From Bufo bufo (lineage: Eukaryota; Chordata; Amphibia; Anura; Bufonidae): 64,000 nt of DNA. The notes under the pieces were generated by a model. The model saw only the letters and a list, made by a program, of their open reading frames with translations. It was not told the origin of the DNA and made no database searches. The translations under genes were made by a program, and so were the position numbers. The first letter of the stretch is position 1, and every line of letters starts with the position of its first letter. Location of the stretch: assembly GCF_905171765.1 (NCBI RefSeq), contig NC_053391.1, positions 188,242,559 through 188,306,558 on the forward strand, given 5' to 3'. Below are positions 11,118 to 20,736 of this stretch, piece by piece.

Positions 11118-11239
11118 GTAAGAAGAGAAGCTAGGAGCGGAGAGAGTGGCTGCTTGGGTCGTTGTCATGGCAGCTGTCATTAATGTCCCCAGAGCCCTTA
11201 TAGCCTAATGGTGAGGGTGTGCGCTTGTGGAAATGACTG

Positions 11240-12490
11240 TGGGTAAGTAGAACAGCTTACATCTGTATATAGTACGTATATTACATGGCTTACATCTGTA
11301 TATAGTACGTATATTACATATGTTTTATTTGTATATAGTACAGACATTACATGGCTAAAATTTATATATAGTACAGGTATAATATGGCTTACATTTGTAT
11401 ATAGTACAGGTATTACATGGCTTACATTTGTATATAGTACAGATATTACATGGCTTACATTTATATATAGTACAGGTATTACATGGCTTACATTTGTATA
11501 TAGTACAGATATTACATGGCTTACATTTGTATATAGTACAGATATTACATGACTTACATTTGTATATAGTACAGGTATAATATGGCTTACATTTATATAT
11601 AGTACAGGTATAATATGGCTTACATTTATATATAGTACAGGTATAATATGGCTTACATTTGTATATAGTACAGATATTACATGACTTACATTTATATATA
11701 GTACAGGTATAATATGGCTTACATTTGTATATAGTAAAGGTATTATATGGCTTACATTTATATATAGTACAGGTATTACATGGCTTACATTTGTATATAG
11801 TACAGATATTACATGGCTTACATTTGTATATAGTACAGATATTACATGGCTTACATTTGTATATAGTACAGGTATTACATGGCTTACATTTGTATATAGT
11901 ACAGGTATTACATGGCTTACATTTGTATATAGTACAGATATTACATGGCTTACATTTGTATATAGTACAGGTATTACATGGCTTACATTTGTATATAGTA
12001 CAGATATTACATGGCTTACATTTGTATATAGTACAGGTATTACATGGCTTACATTTGTATATAGTACAGATATTACATGGCTTACATTTGTATATAGTAC
12101 AGGTATTACATGGCTTACATTTGTATATAGTACAGATATTACATGGCTTACATTTGTATATAGTACAGGTATTACATGGCTTACATTTGTATATAGTACA
12201 GGTATTACATGGCTTACATTTGTATATAGTACAGATATTACTTGGCTTACATTTATATATAGTACAGATATTACATGGCTTACATTTGTATATAGTACAG
12301 GTATTACATGGCTTACATTTGTATATAGTACAGGTATTACATGGCTTACATTTGTATATAGTACAGATATTACATGGCTTACATTTGTATATAGTACAGG
12401 TATTACATGGCTTACATTTGTATATAGTACAGATATTACATGGCTTACATTTGTATATAGTACAGGTATTACATAGCTCAGATTTGTATA
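11240..12490. repeat. 33-bp minisatellite, about 37 units
   Basis: Units of ggcttacatttgtatatagt plus acaggtattacat or acagatattacat. The 33-bp period keeps frames open: 482 and 392 aa on the minus strand and 270 aa on the plus strand, all of 11-residue repeats. Two variants (acaggtat, acagatat) alternate in places, which points to higher-order expansion. Not protein coding on current evidence. Confidence 0.93.
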
Positions 12491-12581
12491 TAATGCATAT
12501 ACCCCTAAGTGAAAATGACCAAATTGTGCCCAATTAGCCATTTTCCCTCCCCGGTACTCGTTAGTGTTACAAAGTCTCAGG

Positions 12582-13033
12582 TAGGGATGAGCGAATCGAC
12601 TTCGGATGAAACATCCAAAGTCGATTTGCATAAAACTTTGTTCCAATACTGTACGGAGCAGAAGCTCCGTACAGTATCAGAATGTAATGGCTCCGATGAG
12701 CCGAAGGTATTACTTTGCGAAGTCTCTCTAGACTTTGGGTAATAACTTCATAAATTGATTTCTACTGTAAAAAAACATTTCCCGAACTCGGGTTCGGTTC
12801 CAAGGTACCACTTGGAACCAAACCCAAGTTCGGGAAATGTTTTTTTACAGTACAAATTAATTTATGAAGTTATTACCTGAAGTCTCGAGAGACTTCGCAA
12901 AGTAATACCTTCGGCTCATCGGAGCCAATACATTCTGATACTGTACGGAGCTTCTGCTCCGTACAGTATTGGAACAAAGTATTATGCAAATCGACTTTGG
13001 ATGTTTTATCCGAAGTCGATTCGCTCATCCCTA
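12582..13033. mobile_element. hAT-like foldback MITE, 452 bp
   Basis: Ends TAGGGATGAGCGAATCGACT and its complement are flanked by the perfect 8-bp duplication GTCTCAGG (12574-12581 and 13034-13041). The whole element folds back on itself, with its centre near gttccaaggtaccacttggaac (12799-12820). It has no ORF of its own. Confidence 0.92.
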
Positions 13034-13054
13034 GTCTCAGGTGTGTTACATTTG

Positions 13055-13966
13055 GTGTTATCGCTCTCACACTCTCTGATACTGGTGACTGGTTCAAATT
13101 GGTACCTTATGGCAAAGAACTCTCTGAAGATCTGAAAAGAAGAATGGTTGCTCTACATAAAGATGGCCTAGGCTAAAAGAAAATTGCCAACACCCTGAAA
13201 CTGATCTACAGCACAGTGGCCAAGACCATACAGCGGTTTAACAAGACAGGCTCCACTCAGAACAGGCCTCGCCATGGTCAGCCAAAGAAGTTGAGTGCAC
13301 GTGCTCAGCGTCATATCCAGAGGTTGCTGCAGAGGTTAAAGGGGTGGGGGGTCAGCCTGTCAGTGCTCAGACCATATGCCGCACACTGCAGCAAATTGGT
13401 CTGCATGGCTCTTCTCCCAGAAGGAAGCCTCTTCTAAAGATGATTTACAAGAAAGCCCACAAACTGTTTGCTGGAGACAAGTAGACTAAGGACATGGATT
13501 ATTGGAACCATGTCCTATGGTTTGATGAGACCAAAAATAAACATATTTGGTTGAGATGGTGTCAAGTGTGTGTGGCGGCAACCAGGTTAGGAGGACAAAG
13601 ACAAGTGTTTCTTGCCTACAGTCAAGCATGGTGGTGGGAGTGTCATGGTTTGGGGCTGCATGATTGCTGCCGGCTGTGGGAGCTACAGTTCATTGAGGGA
13701 ATCATGAATGCTGACATGTTCTGTGACATACTGAAGCAGAGCATGATCCCCTCTCTTCGGATACTGGGCTGCAGGGCAGTATTCCAACATAACGACCCCA
13801 AACACACCTCCATGACGACCACTGCCTTGCTATAGAAACTGAGGTTAAAGTTGCTGGACTGGCCAAGCATGTCTCCAGACCTAAACCCTATTGAGTATCT
13901 GTGGGGCATCCTCAAACGGAAGGTGGAGGAGCGTGAGGTCTCTAACATCCACCTGCTCAGTGAATA
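13055..13966 (+). pseudogene. Tc1/mariner transposase remnant
   Basis: Plus-strand fragments in shifting frames. 13216-13437 gives the DNA-binding part (AKTIQRFNKTGSTQNRPRHG). 13494-13835 gives DYWNHVLWFDETKNKHIW (first catalytic Asp region) and LQHNDPKHTS-like sequence (second Asp; read as FQHNDPKHTS). The final part at 13870-13950 reads like the expected C-terminus with its spaced Asp/Glu (SPDLNPIEYLWGILKRKVEE). Stops and frameshifts inactivate it. No clear TIR pair remains. Confidence 0.85.
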
Positions 13967-14059
13967 GAGCGGTAGCTGCGCTTGCGCGGTGCGCAACCCG
14001 TCCGTTTTATTGGGTCTTCTGAAAATAACTGATCTGCTCACCTAGGCACTCCCAAATAA

Positions 14060-14228
14060 ATCAATGGTGGGCAGCTGCGGAGGTACCATGCACCCTCCTT
14101 CACTTTGCAGGTTGGGTTCTAGAGATAGTTGTGGATCCCAGAGGTGGCACTCGCACCTATCAGACATTGAGGGTATATCCTAGCAATATTCTATGCCACC
14201 AATGAATGAGATGGGCCAACCCCTTTAA
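14060..14228. repeat. Truncated TTAA MITE related to 58722-59173
   Basis: Contains cacctatcagacattgaggg and tatcctagcaatat, and ends ccaacccctttaa. This matches the right half of the intact element at 58722-59173 (cacctatcagacaatggggg, tatcctagcgatat, ataacccctttaa). Confidence 0.7.
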
Positions 14229-14264
14229 CTTTAAAGCTTGTCCTTGGAGTGTTGAGTGTAAGAC

Positions 14265-14721
14265 TGTCACGGAACCATGAACCAGACGTACAACAAGAGA
14301 TAAGTGAAAATAAGAAGGCTTTATTGAAAATAAAGCTGTAAAGCAAAAGTCCAAACGGATGGTGAAACCGAGCAGAGTCTTTGCGAAGCCAGAGGTCAGG
14401 AACCAGAAGGGTAGTCAGACGAAGCCAGGATCAGGAACCAGCAGGGTAGTCAGACGAAGCCAGGATCAGGAACCAGCAGGGTAGTCAGACGAAGCCAGGA
14501 TCAGGAACCAGAAGCAGCAGCAGTCTTAGAAGCATGTGAACACAAGAGGACCAAGCAAGGAACTGAAGCCACAGACCTCCTATATATATGAGCTAGGCAT
14601 CCAGCTCCTCCCAGTGGGAAGGAGGAGCCGCAGGGTGGAAGGCTACAAGAAACCCAGAAACCAAGATGGCCGCCAGCACATGTCAAACGAAGGAGAACAG
14701 CTGGAAGGTAAGACCATGACA
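14265..14721 (-). repeat. 3' LTR of Gypsy element C
   Basis: 457 bp, TG...CA. Contains three tandem copies of a roughly 35-bp unit built on gtagtcagacgaagccagga. Preceded by the TSD AAGAC. Confidence 0.92.
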
Positions 14722-14769
14722 GTACCTCCCCCTCAAGGGCCCCTCCTCCGCGGAGCACAAAACGGTTTC

Positions 14770-16043
14770 TGAGGGAAGCGTGCGTGGAAGGCTCGGAGCA
14801 AGGCAGGAGCATGGACATCTGCGGAGGGAACCCAGGAACGCTCCTCTGGACCATAACCACGCCAATGGACCAAAAACTACAACCGACCGCGGACCAGGCG
14901 TGAGTCCAGGATATTGCTCACCTCATATTCCTCACGATTGCCCACTTGGACCGGACGAGGCCGAGGAACCGAGGAAGTGAAACGATTACACACCAGTGGC
15001 TTCAACAGGGAGACATGAAACACGTTGGAGATCCGCATGCCAGGAGGAAGCGCAAGGGCATAGGCTACCGGGTTTACCCTGCGAAGCACTCGGAAGGGAC
15101 CAACAAAGCGAGGCGCCAGCTTGGGAGTGGGCACTCGAAGGTTGAGGTTGCGGGTGGACAACCATACACGGTCTCCGACCTGGTAGGAAGGAGCAGGCGC
15201 TCGTCTGCGATCAGCCTGGAGTCTCTGGCGCTGCGCAGAGACCTCAAGGGACTTCTGGATCTGTACCCAAGAAGCACGTAGGACGGAAAGGTGATCCTCC
15301 ACAGCCGGAATATCCTGGGGAGAGAATACCTCCGGTAACACGGCAGGTTGGAACCCATAATTGGCCATGAAGGGAGGCGTCCCAGAGGAAGAGTTCACCG
15401 CCGTGTTCCTGGCAAACTCAGCCCAAGGCAGGAGGTCAACCCAATTGTCTTGGTGATCGGAGACATAGCAACGAAGGAATTGCTCCAAGGCCTGATTGGA
15501 TCGTTCTGCGGCCCCATTGGACTGAGGGTGGTAGGCCGAGGAGAAGGAGAGATGAATCCCCAACTGGGAGCAAAAGGCGCGCCAGAACCTGGACACAAAC
15601 TGACTCCCCCGATCCGACACAATCTCCTTGGGCAAACCGTGCAACCGGAAGACCTCCCTGGCAAAAATCGTGGCCAACTCTTGTGCAGAGGGTAACTTCT
15701 TGAGAGGAACACAGTGGCACATTTTGGAAAACCGATCCACAATCATGAGAATGACCGTATGGCCTCGGGATGCAGGGAGGTCCACAATGAAATCCATCCC
15801 CAGGTGTGACCATGGGCGCTCCCCGGTGGCTATGGGTTGCAGAAGGCCCAACGGAAGGTGCCGAGGGGACTTACTCTGGGCACAAACGGAGCATGCCGCT
15901 ACATATGCGGCGATGTCGGAACGTAGGGAAGGCCACCAGAACAGACGTGAAACAGCCCAGGACAGCTGATTCTTTCCAGGATGCCCCGCGGTCTTGGAGT
16001 TATGGTAGGTTCGCAACAACCGAGTGCGCAACTCCTCAGGCAC
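14770..16043 (-). pseudogene. Gypsy element C integrase and chromodomain
   Basis: A 388-aa ORF (14877-16043) lies in frame with gag-pol but behind a TGA at 16044-16046. It carries the zinc-binding domain (HNSKTAGHPGKNQLSWAV, CSVCAQSK), the catalytic core with its acidic residues (MDFIVDLP, SDRGSQFVSRFW, NGAAERSNQALEQF), and a C-terminal chromodomain starting EEYEVSNILDSRLVRGRL. A TAG interrupts the chromodomain, which then continues FLVHWRGYGPEERSW to about 14790. A chromodomain directs chromatin targeting in chromoviruses. One point mutation each explains the two stops. Confidence 0.9.
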
Positions 16044-16046
16044 AAA

Positions 16047-19000
16047 TCATCTGCCGTTGGGTCTCCCAGAGGGAGCACCAGATTGAGCCGCCAAAATCTG
16101 CTCACCCAGGGGAGAGGTCAGGCTGGTGCGAATGGCGGCCAGGATCTGATTCGGAGGTATGACCGAAGTCGGAATCGACTCCTCCCTGGACAGCTCGGAG
16201 TACTGCCGTGATAAGGCATCCGCCCTGATGTTCTTGGAACCGGGTAGGTAGGAGACCACGTAATTAAAACGTGACAAGAACAGAGCCCATCTGGCCTGAC
16301 GTGGTGTCAATCTCTTGGCCTCAGAAAGGTAGGTCAGATTCTTGTGGTCCGTCAGGATGAGAACCGGAACCACCGAACCCTCGAGCAAGTGCCTCCATTC
16401 TTTAAGGGCCTGCACGATGGCCAATAACTCCCTGTCACCAATCTGATAGTTGCACTCCGCGGAAGACAGTTTCCGGGAGTAAAACCCACAGGGAAGCAGA
16501 GGACCCTCTGGTGTTCTACGCTGAGACAGAAGGGCGCCTACTCCCGTCTCAGACGCGTCCACCTCGAGGACAAAGGGCAACCCAGGGTTGGGATGCGACA
16601 GAATCGGAGCCGACACAAAGGCGGACTTTAGGGCCTCAAAAGCTCGGATGGCCTCGAGCGGCCAGACCTGGGAATTACTGCCCTTCCTGGTCAGATCCGT
16701 GAGAGGCTTGGCCAGCATGGAAAAGTCCCTGATGAACTTCCGATAATAATTGGCGAAGCCCAAAAAGCGCTGCAGGGAACGAAGACCACTGGGCTGGGGC
16801 CACTGTAAGACAGCCGAAACCTTCTCAGGATCCATGGAGAACCCCTCAGCGGAAATGATGTAACCTAAGAAGGTTACCTGGGATCGGTGAAATTCGCATT
16901 TCTCAAGCTTACCGAACAGCTTGTTCTCTCGTAACCGTTGCAACACTCGTCTGACATCCAGAATGTGGGCCTCCATGGATTCAGAATATACCAAGATGTC
17001 ATCCAAATAGACCACCACACACTGCTGCAACAGGACACGGAAAACATCGTTGATGAATTCCTGAAAGACTGCGGGCGCATTGCACAACCCAAAGGGCATA
17101 ACCAAGGATTCATAATGACCGGTCCTGGTGTTAAACGCGATCTTCCACTCATCGCCCGCCTTGATCCTTACCAGGTTATATGCCGCCCTCAGGTCGAGTT
17201 TGGTAAAGACCGTGGCCCCTTTAAGGCGATCGAACAGCTCGGAAATCAAGGGTATCGGGTAAGCGTTCTTGATCGTGATGCGATTGAGACCCCTGTAATC
17301 GATGCAAGGCCTCAACTCACCGCCCTTCTTTTTCACAAAGAAAAATCCAGCCCCTGCCGGGGACGAAGATTTGCGAATGTGTCCGCGTGAAAGCGCCTCC
17401 CTCACGTACTCCTCCATGGCCTCATTCTCCGCTACCGACAGTGGATAGACTTTGCCACGAGGAGGAACGGCACCAGATTGTAACTCTATGGCACAATCGT
17501 ATGGGCAGTGCGGAGGTAGGGCAACCGCGCGCACCTTATCGAATACATCCCGGTACTCCTCGTATTCAGGAGGCAACAGAGAGTCCGAGGAAGTACACAG
17601 CAACTTGACAGACCCATGGATGCAACTAGCCCCACACTGCGGTGACCACGAGAGGATCTCGACCGATCTCCAATCGAAAGTCGGATTATGCTTCTGGAGC
17701 CAGGGGTACCCCAAGACCACCGAGTAGTGTGGAGACGAAATAACCTGGAGGCAGACCGACTCTCTGTGAACGGCACCAATGGCTATCCCCACTGGAAGGG
17801 TCTCATGAGTCACGTGTGGCGGCAGAAGGGGTCTGCCGTCTATCGCCTCAAGAGCCAGTGGGGAACCTCGAGCCTGCAGAGGAATGGAATTGGCGGCAGC
17901 GAACACACTATCAATGAACAAACCACCAGCACCAGAGTCCACCAACGCCTGGGTCGTCACCGAGCCCCCGACCCAGGAGAGGACAACAGTGATCAGTGGT
18001 TTGTCAACACGGGAAACCGGGGACGAGGAGACTCCACCCAAGATCTGCCCCCGACAGGATCTCAGGTACGAGCGTTTTCCCGGACGGTTCGGACATGCCA
18101 ACCGAAAATGCCCACCGAGACCACAGTACATGCATCGGCCCTCGCGTCTCCGGAGTGCCCTCTCCCCCTCGGACAGGCGAGCAAACCCCAGCTGCATGGG
18201 TTCACCCCCAGACAAGTCATCCCCAGGAGGCGTGGGAGGAGAGGGAGGCACGGGTGGGACAGCAAACGTAGGCACCAATCTGTTAGAAGACCTCCGCAGG
18301 TTCTCCTTAAAGGAAGGTCTCTCCCTGAGTCTGGTGTCAATCAAAATCAGGAAAGAAATAAGAGACTCGAGCTCAACTGGTAGGTCCTTAGCTGCAACCT
18401 CATCCTTCAAGGCATCCGAGAGACCATGAGAGAAAGCAGCGACCAGAGCCTCATTATTCCAGCCCACCTCTGCTGCCAGGGTACGAAACTCAATGGCGTA
18501 TTCAGCTACGGATCGTGAACCCTGTCTGATGGACATAAGGAGCTTCGCAGCAGAGGCAGCACGAGCCGGCACATCGAATACCTTCCGAAGAGAAGCAACA
18601 AAACCGGAAAACTCGGCAACCACCGGATTGTTGTTCTCCCATAAAGGGCTGGCCCAGGCCAAGGCCTTGTCCGAGAGCAGCGAGATCAAGAAGCCCACCT
18701 TTGATCTCTCAGTAGGAAAGGCATGTGGCAGCAACTCGAAATAAATGCCCACCTGGTTAAGGAAACCTCGGCACTGAGTTGGCTCTCCCCCAAAGCGCTG
18801 TGGAAGAGGGGCAGAACCGGTCATACCCCGAAACACCGCAGGCGCAACAACAGGTGTCGGGGTAGACTCTGGCGCAACAACCGGAGCGGCAGTAGGAGCG
18901 AGCCCAGGAGCGACAACCGACCCATCGGCAACGGGAGCGAAATGAGCCGTGCGTTCAAGCAGGGTTTGCAACGCCACAGCGAACCGACCCAACAGGTGAT

Positions 19001-19064
19001 CCTGCTGATCAAGTCTGGCAACCAGCGTGGGTAGCGAGGATGGCCCTGTACCGTCAGAATTCAT
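16047..19064 (-). CDS. Gypsy element C gag-protease-RT-RNase H polyprotein
   Basis: A 1005-aa ORF. Gag (residues 1-300) contains GSAPLPQRFGGEPTQCRGF. The zinc knuckle CMYCGLGGHFRLAC is near residues 310-323, the aspartic protease ALVDSGAGGLFI near 375, RT with FGLCNAPAVFQEF and an intact YLDDILVYS near 685-694, and RNase H with DASETGVGALL and [11 protein letters not shown] near 835-905. It starts 14 bp inside the 5' LTR, so gag translation begins almost at the LTR edge. Gag and pol share one frame. The ORF ends at a TGA just before the integrase, so the element probably cannot move by itself unless the stop is read through. Confidence 0.95.
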   Translation of the reverse strand: MNSDGTGPSSLPTLVARLDQQDHLLGRFAVALQTLLERTAHFAPVADGSVVAPGLAPTAAPVVAPESTPTPVVAPAVFRGMTGSAPLPQRFGGEPTQCRGFLNQVGIYFELLPHAFPTERSKVGFLISLLSDKALAWASPLWENNNPVVAEFSGFVASLRKVFDVPARAASAAKLLMSIRQGSRSVAEYAIEFRTLAAEVGWNNEALVAAFSHGLSDALKDEVAAKDLPVELESLISFLILIDTRLRERPSFKENLRRSSNRLVPTFAVPPVPPSPPTPPGDDLSGGEPMQLGFARLSEGERALRRREGRCMYCGLGGHFRLACPNRPGKRSYLRSCRGQILGGVSSSPVSRVDKPLITVVLSWVGGSVTTQALVDSGAGGLFIDSVFAAANSIPLQARGSPLALEAIDGRPLLPPHVTHETLPVGIAIGAVHRESVCLQVISSPHYSVVLGYPWLQKHNPTFDWRSVEILSWSPQCGASCIHGSVKLLCTSSDSLLPPEYEEYRDVFDKVRAVALPPHCPYDCAIELQSGAVPPRGKVYPLSVAENEAMEEYVREALSRGHIRKSSSPAGAGFFFVKKKGGELRPCIDYRGLNRITIKNAYPIPLISELFDRLKGATVFTKLDLRAAYNLVRIKAGDEWKIAFNTRTGHYESLVMPFGLCNAPAVFQEFINDVFRVLLQQCVVVYLDDILVYSESMEAHILDVRRVLQRLRENKLFGKLEKCEFHRSQVTFLGYIISAEGFSMDPEKVSAVLQWPQPSGLRSLQRFLGFANYYRKFIRDFSMLAKPLTDLTRKGSNSQVWPLEAIRAFEALKSAFVSAPILSHPNPGLPFVLEVDASETGVGALLSQRRTPEGPLLPCGFYSRKLSSAECNYQIGDRELLAIVQALKEWRHLLEGSVVPVLILTDHKNLTYLSEAKRLTPRQARWALFLSRFNYVVSYLPGSKNIRADALSRQYSELSREESIPTSVIPPNQILAAIRTSLTSPLGEQILAAQSGAPSGRPNGR

Positions 19065-19077
19065 GGCTTGGTCCTAA

Positions 19078-19534
19078 TGTCACGGAACCATGAACCAGAC
19101 GTACAACAAGAGATAAGTGAAAATAAGAAGGTTTTATTGAAAATAAAGCTGTAAAGCAAAAGTCCAAACGGATGGTGAAACCGAGCAGAGTCTTTGCGAA
19201 GCCAGAGGTCAGGAACCAGAAGGGTAGTCAGACGAAGCCAGGATCAGGAACCAGCAGGGTAGTCAGACGAAGCCAGGATCAGGAACCAGCAGGGTAGTCA
19301 GACGAAGCCAGGATCAGGAACCAGAAGCAGCAGCAGTCTTAGAAGCATGTGAACACAAGAGGACCAAGCAAGGAACTGAAGCCACAGACCTCCTATATAT
19401 ATGAGCTAGGCATCCAGCTCCTCCCAGTGGGAAGGAGGAGCCGCAGGGTGGAAGGCTACAAGAAACCCAGAAACCAAGATGGCCGCCAGCACATGTCAAA
19501 CGAAGGAGAACAGCAGGAAGGTAAGACCATGACA
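19078..19534 (-). repeat. 5' LTR of Gypsy element C
   Basis: 457 bp, TG...CA, nearly identical to 14265-14721. The internal region begins on the minus strand TTAGGACCAAGCCATG. No canonical TGG-type primer binding site adjoins the LTR, so the priming mode is unclear. Confidence 0.92.
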
Positions 19535-19583
19535 AAGACGGATAGCACCTGCAGTGAAAACTGACCCAGGAAAGTCAATGGGC

Positions 19584-19722
19584 AGATTTATCAAAACTGG
19601 TGTATAGGAACTCTAGCTTATTGCCCCTAACATCCAATCAGATTCCATCTTTCAGTTTCCTAAGGACCTCTGAAAAATGAAAGGTGGAATCGGTTGCTAT
19701 GGGCACTAGTTTTGATAAATCT
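19584..19722. mobile_element. Short MITE with AGATTTATCAAAACT ends
   Basis: TIRs AGATTTATCAAAACT (19584-19598) and AGTTTTGATAAATCT (19708-19722) bound 139 bp with no ORF. The flanking TSD is not clear. Confidence 0.75.
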
Positions 19723-20735
19723 TCCCCAAAGGGTTTATACACATAGGCATTTTTTTTCTCATTCAAGTTCGCTCTGCATTAAAAAAATAAAAATAAAACA
19801 GCCTGTTCTTTTCTATAGAATTTTTCAGGCAAGACGGACCCCATGGAAATTAATAGGTCTGTGTGTAAGATGCAAAAAACCCAGCGAATGGTGGTCCTGC
19901 TTTTTATTGCACCCAATAGTCTTAATAATTTGGCTATAAATTCCCTAAAGATCCTTGGCGTCTTCGTCCACAAAAGCATTCACACCGTTGAAAATGCACT
20001 GCAGCGCCCGTGTGGCCTGCGCTGACGGACTCAAACCCATTCAACTTGAATGGGTCCGCATTCGTGATATGGTGTGCAGGCGGCAGGTTCCTCCTCTATA
20101 TTGCGGACCCGCTTTTTGCGGGCGGCATTGCGGCCGTCATGAGCCCTTAGATCATGGATCATTGTAGCAAGTGATAAACACAGCTCTGCTGCATTTGTCC
20201 TTTATGCTGACTTGTGATCTCTGCTACATCTACACATCCTTGACTGTATTATTTTTTTTTTTACCAAACCATAATGTATCCATAGTGATAAATGCATACA
20301 GCCTGTAAACAGTCCTGCTTGTCCTAGCAGCCAATTTGTTTAGACAGATTAGGGAGAGGAAAAGTCATTATTTGATTAAGTGGGTAAGAAATGGAGAGGA
20401 AATATTTGAGATAATTTGTGGTTCAGATTACACAGAATAGATCAGGAGGACACAGACTGTGGAAGTAGACTGGGTTGCTTTCCGAGTCCTGAGACCCTCA
20501 ACATCAAGCATTTCTGGCTCGGGTTCGAGATTAGAAAAGTGCATTCTCTCTTTTTTCCCCCCAGAAACTGCGGCACTGTTGTCCATGGGCTGTGTCTGGT
20601 GGTATCTGAGCCTACTTCACTTCATTGAGGTTACAATACCAGGGGAGCAGCTGACAACTCAGGGGGCAGGTGCAAAACTTTGGCGTCCCTGACACCACAC
20701 TAACTCAAAGTGGATCCAGCTGGACAGCAGCAGGG
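19723..20735. other. Intergenic/intronic sequence without recognisable genes
   Basis: Mixed AT-rich sequence with T/A runs. Around 19975-20150 lies a block (cattcacaccgttgaaaatg, aatgggtccgcattcg) resembling the short interspersed repeat at 49500 and 54830. No coding evidence. Confidence 0.5.
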
Positions 20736-20736
20736 A

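Larger units (their letters stand above)
14265..19534 (-). mobile_element. Gypsy chromovirus element C, nearly intact and young
   Basis: Two 457-bp LTRs (14265-14721 and 19078-19534) with TGTCACGG...CCATGACA ends are flanked by the 5-bp duplication AAGAC (14260-14264 and 19535-19539). By eye the LTRs differ at about two positions (c/t near 14322 vs 19134; t/a near 14702 vs 19516), so the insertion is recent. The order on the minus strand is gag, protease, RT, RNase H, integrase, chromodomain. The coding region has only two premature stops. Confidence 0.95.

Noticed and set aside
10898..11134. 78-aa ORF across the GC-rich island
   Set aside because: It reads through the consensus splice donor at 11118, and its ATG comes before the promoter motifs. 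Better explained as promoter/5' UTR.
11198..12646. 482-aa minus-strand ORF and 392/270-aa companions
   Set aside because: They are the 33-bp minisatellite read in different frames. There is no non-repetitive coding sequence or codon bias.
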